Source: Desulfobacteraceae bacterium
Lineage (GTDB): Bacteria > Desulfobacterota > DSM-4660 > Desulfatiglandales > Desulfatiglandaceae
Length of the DNA: 18,158 nucleotides
Direction of reading: 5' to 3'
Assembly: GCA_020349865.1 (NCBI GenBank)
Contig: CP070700.1
Span: forward strand, 3,276,543 to 3,294,700
The first letter of the stretch is position 1. Each line of letters opens with the position of its first letter. Shown in pieces: positions 7,802 through 15,216 of the stretch. The notes below the pieces were generated by a model. That model did no database searches. It worked only from the letters and a program-made list of their open reading frames with translations, and was not told the origin of the DNA. The translations under genes and the position numbers were made by a program.

Positions 7802-7843
7802 GGCTCCTCCTTTAGCAGAAGGAGCCTAACCTTTAAAGAGGTT
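7802..7843 (+). terminator. possible terminator hairpins after the dehydratase homologue
   Basis: Two hairpins follow each other 100 bp after the stop at 7701. The first pairs GGCTCCT (7802-7808) with AGGAGCC (7820-7826) and has a competing register, CTCCTT/AAGGAG. The second pairs AACCT (7828-7832) with AGGTT (7839-7843). Neither is followed by a clean T-run on either strand, so this is a weak or factor-assisted terminator at best. The position, at the end of a + strand operon facing a - strand operon, supports a termination role. Confidence 0.35.
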
Positions 7844-7849
7844 CTTATT

Positions 7850-7976
7850 GCTTAGTGTTTCGATTCACAAATATGATAACGTATATTTTATGAGTCTAAC
7901 CTGCGGAATTGCTCACTCAACACTAAGTCCCGAGTGAATAAATAAGTTATCGAATTTATGAATCGAGGGACTTAGC
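7850..7976. repeat. nested inverted repeats in the convergent gap
   Basis: A 23-nt segment at 7850-7872 matches the reverse complement of 7954-7976 at 18 of 23 positions, enclosing 127 bp. Further perfect pairs lie inside: CTTAGTGTT (7851-7859) with AACACTAAG (7919-7927), CTAAGTCCC (7923-7931) with GGGACTTAG (7967-7975), and TCACTC (7913-7918) with GAGTGA (7932-7937). These arms overlap and so compete for pairing. The right arm contains the stop codon of the - strand gene ending at 7972. It could be a bidirectional terminator or a degenerate MITE/REP-like element. No transposase or target-site duplication is evident. Confidence 0.5.
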
Positions 7977-8838
7977 TCGGGAAGGTGCAGCCACTCAAAA
8001 CCTCATGGATTTCCTCATCAGTAAGGCGAACGTAATCTTCATTCATTACCTCAGCCAGCATATCTGAAGTCCACACGTCATAGCCAGGATTCTCATCAAA
8101 AATCCATGTCTCCCATGCAGGCTCAATGACCACATCGGGTTTGAACTGCCATCCGATATCAAAGACCACTTCGGGTTCCTGACCCATGAAGACAAGCTTC
8201 CCTCGATACTTTCCTTCCACTAAATATACATTGGGGCAGGTGTAATAGATCTTCAAGTCTTCACTCTTGAAGGCCGCCTCAGCATACTTCTGGATATAGT
8301 CCGGATGAACACTTGCATGCACGTTGATGTGCATGTGATTGGTCGTAGGCATCACCGGGAATTTTAGACCCTTGAGGAAATGATCGGACTTGAAGTATTC
8401 CTCCAGTTCCTTTTCTTCTTTAGGTCCTACCTCACGGAAAGGAAACTGGCTATAGAATTGGTTGATATACCATCGGTTCCAGACAAGCAGATTACAGCCC
8501 GATTCTCCGCCATCACAAGCCCTTAAACCCACATCCTCTTTAAAAAACCACTGGTAATCGAAATGTGGTTTTCCCTTTGGCTCAACACCGTGGAGGCTGC
8601 CCATTCCTGCCTTTGGGGACATGTGATCGATTTTTCTAGTAGACGGCCAGCCCATACGCTCTAAATACCCTACCATGATGGCCTCAAGCGAATCGGGATG
8701 AACCGATGTCTCCACATAGGAATGGACATGAGAGCCTTCGGGATCTGGATCACCGTAAAGCGCTGCACAGAGCCTGCGCCAGTGATCCGAATCGGCAAAG
8801 TACTGCTTTACCTCTTCCACCAACATCTTTCGTTCCAT
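7972..8838 (-). CDS. uncharacterised protein with two tandem HxH / FDxxWxFK repeat units
   Basis: I do not recognise this 288-residue protein. It is built from two related halves. The first has Q12-Y-F...D18-H (YFADSDHWRRL), then H37-x-H39-xx-V-xx-S-V-H47-P-D49, then F93-D-xx-W97-x-F-K100-x-D-V. The second has YFKSDHFLKGL near 148-158, H168-x-H170-xx-V-xx-S-V-H178-P-D180, then F226-D-xx-W230-x-F-K233-x-D-V. The spacing is 131 and 133 residues, so it is an internal duplication of a unit of roughly 132 residues. The repeated histidines could bind metal. There is no signal peptide or membrane segment, so it is probably cytosolic. ATG 8838 has a strong GAGGAGG site. It follows the cupin gene by 38 bp and is probably the last gene of the - strand operon. 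Confidence 0.85.
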   Translation of the reverse strand: MERKMLVEEVKQYFADSDHWRRLCAALYGDPDPEGSHVHSYVETSVHPDSLEAIMVGYLERMGWPSTRKIDHMSPKAGMGSLHGVEPKGKPHFDYQWFFKEDVGLRACDGGESGCNLLVWNRWYINQFYSQFPFREVGPKEEKELEEYFKSDHFLKGLKFPVMPTTNHMHINVHASVHPDYIQKYAEAAFKSEDLKIYYTCPNVYLVEGKYRGKLVFMGQEPEVVFDIGWQFKPDVVIEPAWETWIFDENPGYDVWTSDMLAEVMNEDYVRLTDEEIHEVLSGCTFPS

Positions 8839-8876
8839 TTTCTAACCTCCTCAATAAAATTGAACGACACCTTTTT

Positions 8877-9236
8877 TTACTTTTTCTTGTCATACGACCC
8901 AGGTTTTACCGGGGGACTAAACACGCTGACAAGTACAAGCGATTCGTCCCCCAAGGTCTTTACCCCATGTTCAACACCGGGCTCAGTGAACACCGCAACA
9001 CCGGGTTCCAGTGGATAAATCTGATCGGCGACACGGGTTTCACCCTTTCCGGAGATCACATAGATGATCTCTTCTTCCCGCTCATGATTGTGCGTTCCCG
9101 GGTCGCTCCCCGGGGGGAATGAAACCACCCCAAAGATCATATTCTGGCAGTCCCCATCATCCGGGCCGATCAGTTTCTTCCAGAGTCGTCCCGGCAACTG
9201 GAGCCCTTCAATATCCTGTTCTTTGATATAATGCAT
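8877..9236 (-). CDS. small single-domain cupin protein
   Basis: A 119-residue protein made of one cupin barrel. Motif 1 gives metal ligands H49, H51 and a glutamate among E54-E56 (THNHEREEE), followed by ISGKGE. Motif 2 (PGVEHGV) gives H90. A complete 3-His/Glu site suggests a bound divalent metal and an enzymatic or ligand-sensing role; isomerase, decarboxylase, dioxygenase and lyase activities all occur in such small cupins. There is no DNA-binding domain. A GGAGG site precedes ATG 9236. It lies between the TRAP permease (76 bp upstream) and the duplicated HxH protein (38 bp downstream), so it probably acts on the imported compound or an early derivative. The specific reaction cannot be assigned. 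Confidence 0.88.
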   Translation of the reverse strand: MHYIKEQDIEGLQLPGRLWKKLIGPDDGDCQNMIFGVVSFPPGSDPGTHNHEREEEIIYVISGKGETRVADQIYPLEPGVAVFTEPGVEHGVKTLGDESLVLVSVFSPPVKPGSYDKKK

Positions 9237-9312
9237 ACGATACCTCCGTTATATTCAGACGAATAGTTCATTTGGTCCAATAATACCTGCCAATCATCAG
9301 CCGCGCCTCAGT

Positions 9313-10593
9313 TCAGTGGATCAACCCGGGTATAAGGAGCGACAGTTGAGGAAAGACATTTAGTAGCACCAGGATGCCCAGCATGGTCAAGATTACGGGG
9401 ATTGCATTCAGGGCAGTATCCTCCACGCGAACCTCGGCTATAGTCGAAGAAACAAAAAGACAATAGCCAACGGGCGGCGTCAAAAGCCCGATGGACATGT
9501 TCAAGACAAAGATCATGGCCATCTGCAGGGGATCCATCCCCAGGGCCTCCCCCAGAGGGATTAAGACAGGCACAATGATGACCGTTGCTACCAGTATGTC
9601 TATGATCAGGCCCGTAAACAGCAAGATCAGATTCAGAAATAACAGAATGACATACTTGTTCTCGGATATCCCGAACATAAAATCTCTGAACAGCTCGGGA
9701 ACCCCTTCGTTTATGGAAATATAAGAAAAGACGGATGCCGCTGCTATGATAACCACCAGCTTTGCCGTGGTCTTGGCTGAGTCCAGCAGCACCACCGGCA
9801 TTTGTCGCCAGGTCAGTTCATTATAAATATGTATGGCTATGATCAGCGAGTAGATCACACCGATCATGGCGGACTCGGTAGGGGTAAAAATGCCGCTGAC
9901 AATACCGCCGACAATTATGAGGGGCGTCAAGAGTGCCAGGACCGATCGCTTGAAAGTCAGCCCCACCCTTTCCAGGGAAAATCGGTCTGCAGCAATGGGG
10001 CCGTAGCCCTTTCTTGTGCTGATAAAATAGCAAAGGCCCATCAGGCTAAACCCGATCATCATCCCTGGGATATAGCCCGCAAGAAAGAGATCCAGGACGG
10101 AAAGACCTGCTGTCATGGAATAGACGATCATCGGGATGGATGGCGGAATGATATTTCCCAAAGGACCAGCCGTTCCCACCACCGCCGAGGAAAATTCCTT
10201 GGGGTAGTTTTCTTCCTCCATGGACGGCACAAGAACGGAGGCCACCGCAGCGGTATCGGCCACGGCAGAGCCCGAGATTCCCCCCATGATCATGCCTGTC
10301 AGTACTGCCACCATGGAAAGCCCACCCTTGAGATGCCCGATGAGCGAGTTGGAAAAGTTCACGGCCCGCCTGGATATGCCTCCCTGGCACATAATCTCAC
10401 CCACCAGGACGAATCCGGGAATTGCCAACAGCGCAAAGCTATCCATCCCGATCATCATGCGCTGCGCGATGATCTGCAGGGGAAGGTCTCCGGCAATACA
10501 TGCATAAGCGGCAGAGACGCCAAAGGAGAAGAACAGCGGCATTCCCGCCAGAGTGCAGATCAGGAAAACAATAACCAACGATACCATTAACAT
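9313..10593 (-). CDS. dctM: TRAP transporter large permease (DctM family), system 1
   Basis: A 426-residue polytopic inner-membrane protein of the DctM family, with about a dozen hydrophobic segments. It is the Na+-coupled transport channel that works with a DctQ subunit and a periplasmic binding protein. Family landmarks are DSFALLAIPGFVLVGE near residue 50, GGISGSAVADTAA near 105, GNIIPPSIP near 145 and FTPTESA near 235. The start is ambiguous: ATG 10593 overlaps the dctQ stop by seven bases, while ATG 10587 (residue 3) makes a TAATG overlap; either gives coupled translation. Like most TRAP systems it probably carries a carboxylate; the ligand is determined by the binding protein encoded upstream. 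Confidence 0.93.
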   Translation of the reverse strand: MLMVSLVIVFLICTLAGMPLFFSFGVSAAYACIAGDLPLQIIAQRMMIGMDSFALLAIPGFVLVGEIMCQGGISRRAVNFSNSLIGHLKGGLSMVAVLTGMIMGGISGSAVADTAAVASVLVPSMEEENYPKEFSSAVVGTAGPLGNIIPPSIPMIVYSMTAGLSVLDLFLAGYIPGMMIGFSLMGLCYFISTRKGYGPIAADRFSLERVGLTFKRSVLALLTPLIIVGGIVSGIFTPTESAMIGVIYSLIIAIHIYNELTWRQMPVVLLDSAKTTAKLVVIIAAASVFSYISINEGVPELFRDFMFGISENKYVILLFLNLILLFTGLIIDILVATVIIVPVLIPLGEALGMDPLQMAMIFVLNMSIGLLTPPVGYCLFVSSTIAEVRVEDTALNAIPVILTMLGILVLLNVFPQLSLLIPGLIH

Positions 10594-11090
10594 GTCAGTC
10601 TCTCCCTTGAAGAAACCACCTTAACACGGTCAACAAAGGATGCGAGCATTCTTTCAAGGATATAGATTCCCATCAACACACCACCCGCGGGAACTGACAG
10701 ATACATCCATCCCATGGAAATACCCAGTGACGGAGATGAGGCCTCAGATACGGTGGGATATATGGTCAATCCCTGCTGTATCATGACCCAACAGAATCCA
10801 ATCATCAGGATACGAAGAACAGTCAGCCAGACAAATCTGACCTTGCCTGGCAGAAGATTGAGGATGAACGTAATCTGTATGTGGCTCTCTTCTCGTGTGA
10901 CAATAACGGCGCTGAGCATGACCATCCAGAGGAACAGGTAACGGCTGAACTCCATGGACCATGCAGGCGGAAGGTGAAAGACATACCGCATAATGACGGC
11001 GTAGGACAAAACGGCCACAATAACGGCCATGAACACGCCACAAAGGAACTTGAGGACCATTTCAACTTTGTCCAGGATTTTTTTGACCAT
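10587..11090 (-). CDS. dctQ: TRAP transporter small permease (DctQ family), system 1
   Basis: A 167-residue membrane protein with four predicted hydrophobic helices and the DctQ signature around residues 40-70 (PPAWSMEFSRYLFLW, then a charged REESHI segment after helix 2). It forms the complex with the large permease encoded immediately downstream in an overlapping frame. A GGG-containing site lies upstream of ATG 11090. The 62-bp space separating it from the binding-protein gene contains a strong hairpin, so its expression is likely lower than that of dctP. Confidence 0.9.
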   Translation of the reverse strand: MVKKILDKVEMVLKFLCGVFMAVIVAVLSYAVIMRYVFHLPPAWSMEFSRYLFLWMVMLSAVIVTREESHIQITFILNLLPGKVRFVWLTVLRILMIGFCWVMIQQGLTIYPTVSEASSPSLGISMGWMYLSVPAGGVLMGIYILERMLASFVDRVKVVSSRERLTC

Positions 11091-11105
11091 AAAAGCCCTT
11101 TCTTT

Positions 11106-11133
11106 CCGGGACGGAAACCATGTCCCGTCCCGG
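11106..11133 (-). promoter_or_regulatory. intercistronic hairpin between dctP and dctQ, system 1
   Basis: CCGGGACGG (11106-11114) pairs perfectly with CCGTCCCGG (11125-11133), a nine-bp GC-rich stem with a ten-base loop in the 62-bp dctP-dctQ gap. No T-run follows on the - strand. It is therefore more likely an mRNA-end stabiliser or partial attenuator that raises binding-protein yield than a full terminator. Confidence 0.6.
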
Positions 11134-11152
11134 CTGACGGGTCAAGTAAGCG

Positions 11153-12172
11153 TTATTTTTTCCTCAGAGATTCAATGAATGCGAGTGCCTCATCCATGAA
11201 CTCGGCTCCGATTTTGGGCCGAAATTGTTCATATGCGGGCCTGGTCAGCTTCCTGAATGCTTCAAACGCTTCGGGTGAAAGCGAATTTACCTTTACACCC
11301 TTAGCCTCCAGCAGCGCCTTCGATTTGTCATCGAATTGTGCCTGTTGCTGTCTGGCCCAGAGCAGGGCTTCTCCGGCAGTTTCCTTAATGAGCCTCTGTT
11401 CGTCTGCACTAAACTTATCGTAAAGTTTTTTGCTCATAATCAGGGGCGCGGTTTCATAGTAGTGTTTGGTTCGAGTGGCATACTTCGCAATTTCATAGAG
11501 TTTCAGATGATAACCCAGGCCGTAGGTGGTGGAGATCCCGTCCACGGTCCCCTGCCGCAGGCCAAGGAGACATTCGGCCCACGCCATAGGGGTGGCCACA
11601 GCACCCATGTTATTCATGGTGGACATATCAAGGGGTGTTTCCACGGTCCGGATCTTTAGGCCCTTGAGGTCTTCAGGCTTAGTAATTGGTCGGACATTAT
11701 TCCAGATGCCGCGGAAAGACCAGGTAGCCCACCCCAGGCCTACCAAATCCTTTTCTTCGAGTAACTTGAACAACTTCTTACCAATAGGTCCGTCAAGGAA
11801 TGCATTGGTCTCGTCATGATTGTCAAACAGATATGGCAAGGGCACCAGGAAGAATTGCGGCACGATATTGGCCAGCACTGAACCACTGACAATGGCCGTA
11901 TCCAGTGTGCCCAGACGACAGCCCTCGATCATTTCGCGGTCGCCGCCCATGACCCCGCGTCCGAGTATTTTGACTTCCAACTTCCCGCCTGATTTCTCGG
12001 CCATCACAGACTGCCACTTTACAAGACTTTGATAGATGTTGGTGGCGGGGAGGGCAACAGTGGCAACCCTTATTTTTGTAGCTGCCTCAGCCCCTGAAAC
12101 TGCAAAAGCGACAAAGCATAAGACACACAGACCTAAACATCCCAACCTTTTCAAGACTCTTCGTGTTTCCAT
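11153..12172 (-). CDS. dctP: TRAP transporter periplasmic substrate-binding protein (DctP family), system 1
   Basis: A 339-residue periplasmic binding protein. I chose ATG 12172 because a GGAGG site ends seven bases upstream; an in-frame TTG at 12178 would be only one base from that site. A Sec signal peptide spans about residues 1-30 (basic start, hydrophobic core, cut near AEA/A). Family features include the PEDLKGLKIRT segment with R175, the arginine position that clamps the ligand carboxylate in DctP proteins, and MAWAECLLGLRQGTVDG. A second arginine at R154 in WSFRGIWN is also typical. It first meets the imported acid and determines specificity; exact ligand unknown. The gene lies 121 bp after the flavin reductase gene, and no terminator is obvious between them. 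Confidence 0.92.
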   Translation of the reverse strand: METRRVLKRLGCLGLCVLCFVAFAVSGAEAATKIRVATVALPATNIYQSLVKWQSVMAEKSGGKLEVKILGRGVMGGDREMIEGCRLGTLDTAIVSGSVLANIVPQFFLVPLPYLFDNHDETNAFLDGPIGKKLFKLLEEKDLVGLGWATWSFRGIWNNVRPITKPEDLKGLKIRTVETPLDMSTMNNMGAVATPMAWAECLLGLRQGTVDGISTTYGLGYHLKLYEIAKYATRTKHYYETAPLIMSKKLYDKFSADEQRLIKETAGEALLWARQQQAQFDDKSKALLEAKGVKVNSLSPEAFEAFRKLTRPAYEQFRPKIGAEFMDEALAFIESLRKK

Positions 12173-12293
12173 ATTCAAACCTCCTTGTTATGGTTTATGT
12201 TTTGGCCACGGATGGCCGTCCCTCAAATACGATCATGAATTTCCCAAAGGACCATCGGTTGATCTGGATGTATGTTCTCAAATAACCATCAGA

Positions 12294-14240
12294 TTATATC
12301 TTTATGCCCAATTCGAATGCCTTCTGAATTGCATCAAAGGCATTCCCCAGACACTCACAATCTCCTACCCGATGCCACACGCCTTTGCCTGGAGCTTCAA
12401 GTTCTGCCAAGGTGTTTTCCGGCTTCATGCCCAAGGCCAGCACAACGCTCCTGGCCGGGATTCGAGTCTCCTTGCCACCGCCAATGAGCGGACGGTCAGA
12501 GACCATCACGGCATCTTCAGATATAGATACGGCCTTGCAAGCGGTCAAGATAGCAACGCCTTTCGAATTTAGTCTGGAGAGTAGCGCCTCACGGACACCA
12601 ATACCCTGTAAGATATCCCGGCCAGGAGAATCCAGCACCTCAATTACGGTTACCTTGCTGCCTTTGTCGGACAAATAATCCGCGGTCTCCAGGCCGGTGG
12701 CGCCACCGCCTATGACAATCACGGGGTCTTCCTCAATCGCTACTTTCCCGGCCAGTACATCCTGAGCACTGGTCACATGAGCCCGATCTGCCCCAGGAAT
12801 GGAGGGGCTTCCGGGGATCGAGCCGGTGGCGGCCACATAGACGTCAGCAGGCAAGGACCCCAGAAGATCGTGCGCTGCCTCCGTCTCCAGGCGGACCTCA
12901 ACGCCAAGCCGAATGAGCTCATGCCGGTAAAAATCAACCAGTTTTTTGAACTCACCCTTCTTTGGAGGCACGGCAGCCAGATTGAACTGGCCCCCCAATC
13001 GGTCTGCCTTTTCCAACAGAATGACTTCATGCCCCCTGAGTCGGGCTACCCTGGCAAACTCACAACCAGCTGGCCCCCCGCCAATTACCAGTATCCGCCG
13101 CTTCGATTCGGCCTCAATAAGAGGGTGTTCAAATTCACGGCCCACCAGTTGATTGTATATGCAACTGACCCCTGGCCGTCCTACATCTCTGAGGCCCCCG
13201 AAACACCCCTGGTTGCAGCGAATACAGTACCGGATTTCTTTCAGACCGCCCTGTTCAACCTTGACGGGCCAGAGCGGGTCAGCAATAAGGGAACGCCCCA
13301 GACCGATCAGGTCCGCCTGGCCTGCTTTTATTGCCTCCTCCGCCAGTTGTGGGGTCATAGAATTTCCGACGATGACAGGGACCGTGACCACATCCTTGAC
13401 GGCCTTGCCTATGGGCAGAAGCAGTCCTCTCGGGACATCACTGGGGGGAATGGCAATATGATTCACATGGCCGAGTCCGCCGGAGACACTGATAGCTGTA
13501 ACACCGGTGGCCTCAAGTGCCTTTGAAAATTCTACTGCATCCTCTGTCGTAAACCCTTCCGGTATGAACTCACTCCCGGATATCCTGAAGATCACCGGGT
13601 ATTCCGGTCCCAAGCGCTTCCGAATAACGTTTAGGATTTCCAAGGGAAAACGAAAACGCCCTTCCGGAGTGCCACCATATTCGTCAGCACGTTTGTTCCA
13701 GAAGGGTGATAGAAATTCCGAGAGCAGGCAGCCGTGGCAGGCGTGAATCTCTACCGCGTCAAATTCACCAGCCCGAGTTCGAACCGCGGCATCCGCAAAA
13801 AGCTCAGCCAGATAGTGGATTTCATCCCGTGTCAACTCTGCGCACTCCCCGTCGCCGTCCGGAACCTTTGCAGAAACAGCGTAACGCGGAAATCCATTGA
13901 GTTGTTGACGAAAGTGAAGGCCAATCTGAAGGGAGACAAAAGCGCCTTCATCATGAATTCGACGTGTAAGGGCCTGCAAGCCTGGCAGCAAAAGATCGTC
14001 ATATATGCCCAGGGCATTACTCACATGGGGAAGCTGGGAATGAATGTAGGCTTCTTCAACGGTCACCAAGCCCACACCTCCCGCGGCCCGGGCGGTGTAA
14101 TATTCAGTCAATCTCTCGGTCACCTGCCCTCTCGGTCCCGCAAAACGTGTGGACATGGCGGTCATGACCAAACGGTTTTTCAGTAAAAGTGGGCCCAAGC
14201 GGACATGCTCGAAAAGTCTATTGGCCATTTTCACTTCCAT
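12294..14240 (-). CDS. NADH:flavin/2,4-dienoyl-CoA reductase-like Fe-S flavoprotein
   Basis: A 648-residue three-part enzyme like FadH, 2-enoate reductase and BaiCD. It has an N-terminal FMN TIM barrel (about 1-335), a [4Fe-4S] site C339, C342, C346 and C360, and a C-terminal FAD/NAD(P)H module with GGGPAG at 387-392 and a second dinucleotide motif GGGATG near 510. Such enzymes reduce activated C=C bonds using NAD(P)H through the Fe-S cluster. H258 aligns with the catalytic His252 of E. coli FadH, but the residue aligned with its catalytic Tyr166 is C171 (HACHGCLL instead of HGY). The usual QLxHxGR segment is also divergent (QIGLHFRQ). ATG 14240 is given; ATG 14228 (residue 5), with a GGAAG site, is an equally good start. 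The 261-bp gap upstream shows no clear promoter. Confidence 0.9.
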   Translation of the reverse strand: MEVKMANRLFEHVRLGPLLLKNRLVMTAMSTRFAGPRGQVTERLTEYYTARAAGGVGLVTVEEAYIHSQLPHVSNALGIYDDLLLPGLQALTRRIHDEGAFVSLQIGLHFRQQLNGFPRYAVSAKVPDGDGECAELTRDEIHYLAELFADAAVRTRAGEFDAVEIHACHGCLLSEFLSPFWNKRADEYGGTPEGRFRFPLEILNVIRKRLGPEYPVIFRISGSEFIPEGFTTEDAVEFSKALEATGVTAISVSGGLGHVNHIAIPPSDVPRGLLLPIGKAVKDVVTVPVIVGNSMTPQLAEEAIKAGQADLIGLGRSLIADPLWPVKVEQGGLKEIRYCIRCNQGCFGGLRDVGRPGVSCIYNQLVGREFEHPLIEAESKRRILVIGGGPAGCEFARVARLRGHEVILLEKADRLGGQFNLAAVPPKKGEFKKLVDFYRHELIRLGVEVRLETEAAHDLLGSLPADVYVAATGSIPGSPSIPGADRAHVTSAQDVLAGKVAIEEDPVIVIGGGATGLETADYLSDKGSKVTVIEVLDSPGRDILQGIGVREALLSRLNSKGVAILTACKAVSISEDAVMVSDRPLIGGGKETRIPARSVVLALGMKPENTLAELEAPGKGVWHRVGDCECLGNAFDAIQKAFELGIKI

Positions 14241-14501
14241 GTTGCCGCCACTACATCATAGGCTTGGCTGGATGACCGTGAGGAATAAGAGGCCTCTGAA
14301 AGCTCAAGGGCATCTTCACTTTTATCGGTAGCGGTCTTGGGATCGGCAATTGTACCTGGCTAAGCCTCCAAAGGTGTATAAAATGAAAATGTGTTTTTGA
14401 AAGCTTTATTTACCGTTTCTCCTCTTTAGAGTCATGTTTTGATCGGCTCAAAAAATCTCAGTTTATCGCCTATACGGACTATGACTTTTTTTATTCCATC
14501 C

Positions 14502-15152
14502 TCAAAGGAGCTCTGCCAGGGCGTCAATACACAACTCCGGACTGGCCAGGACCGGTACTGAAAGTGCTTTATTCAATTCCGGTGCCAGGTGCGCCATGGA
14601 AGCCTGGGCCAGGACCACCACGTCGGTCTCCTTGCTCAGTCTCATTGCAGCCGCTCTGACCCTTTTGTCGTGCTCGGCCCTGTCTCCTGCCATGATGGCT
14701 TCGAAGGCGTCGGAGTCTAACTCAATGTGTACGTCGATCTGCTTACCCATTTTCGCAGCATGTTCTCGAAGGAGGTTTTCACTAGGGCCTGAAGTGCTGG
14801 TAGCTGTGCACACAACTCCGATTCTCCTCCCCAGCTCAATGGCCTTTTGAGCAAGGGGGTCATCAATCTTCAGGATCGGGATATCAACCACTGCCCTGGC
14901 AGTGTCGACCGCCGGTGAGGTAGAGGTGCAAGTAAAAAGAATCAGGTCGGCTCCGGCGTCTCTAGCCAAGCATGCATGGGCAGCAACTCGACGAACAATG
15001 CTGGGAGTCAGCCCTTTATGAAGGAGTAAATCCTGCAGAAGACTCTCATCTAGCACGTGAAAGCTTTGAAGATCTGGAAATCACTCGGCCAGATTTTTTT
15101 TAAACATATCAGCCAAAAAAAGCACCGTGTGCAGAAGAGCTAAACGTTTCAT
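14502..15152 (-). pseudogene. Asp/Glu racemase-family gene interrupted by an in-frame TGA
   Basis: Read from ATG 15152 (AGGGA site about nine bases upstream) the frame encodes MKRLALLHTVLFLADMFKKN and then LAE, meets TGA at 15083-15081 (codon 25), and continues in the same frame for 192 more codons to 14502. The upstream piece looks like the first beta strand and helix of the family, and the rest follows seamlessly (VLDESLLQDLLLHKGLTP). The full frame of 217 codons matches the family's usual length. One catalytic cysteine is visible (LFTCTSTSP); the second thiol position appears as Ala in LAQASMA. The downstream frame could start at GTG 15056 without a ribosome site, but would lack the first strand. 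Most likely a recent nonsense mutation, possibly of a Trp codon (TGG); a sequencing error must be excluded. Confidence 0.75.
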
Positions 15153-15216
15153 GGTCTAAGTCCCTGGTTGAAGGTTCAAAGACGGAGCGAACAAGTCCGC
15201 TCAGCCACAGGTAAGA

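Noticed and set aside
9802..10590. 262-residue open frame on the + strand
   Set aside because: It lies entirely antisense to dctM of system 1, is rich in His/Gly/Asp with no domain pattern, and has no ribosome site; it is a by-product of the codon use of the real gene.
12777..13526. 249-residue open frame on the + strand
   Set aside because: Antisense to the Fe-S flavoprotein, whose domain motifs are continuous on the - strand across this whole stretch.
14241..14501. Possible promoter or small gene in the 261-bp gap before the flavin reductase
   Set aside because: A good AGAGGAGAAA ribosome-site-like sequence occurs on the - strand near 14420 but no start codon follows it, and no paired promoter hexamers with good consensus were found.
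15081..15083. TGA read as selenocysteine
   Set aside because: The position is in a surface-like N-terminal helix end, not at the family's catalytic cysteine, and no convincing bacterial SECIS-like hairpin was seen just downstream. A nonsense mutation or read error is simpler.
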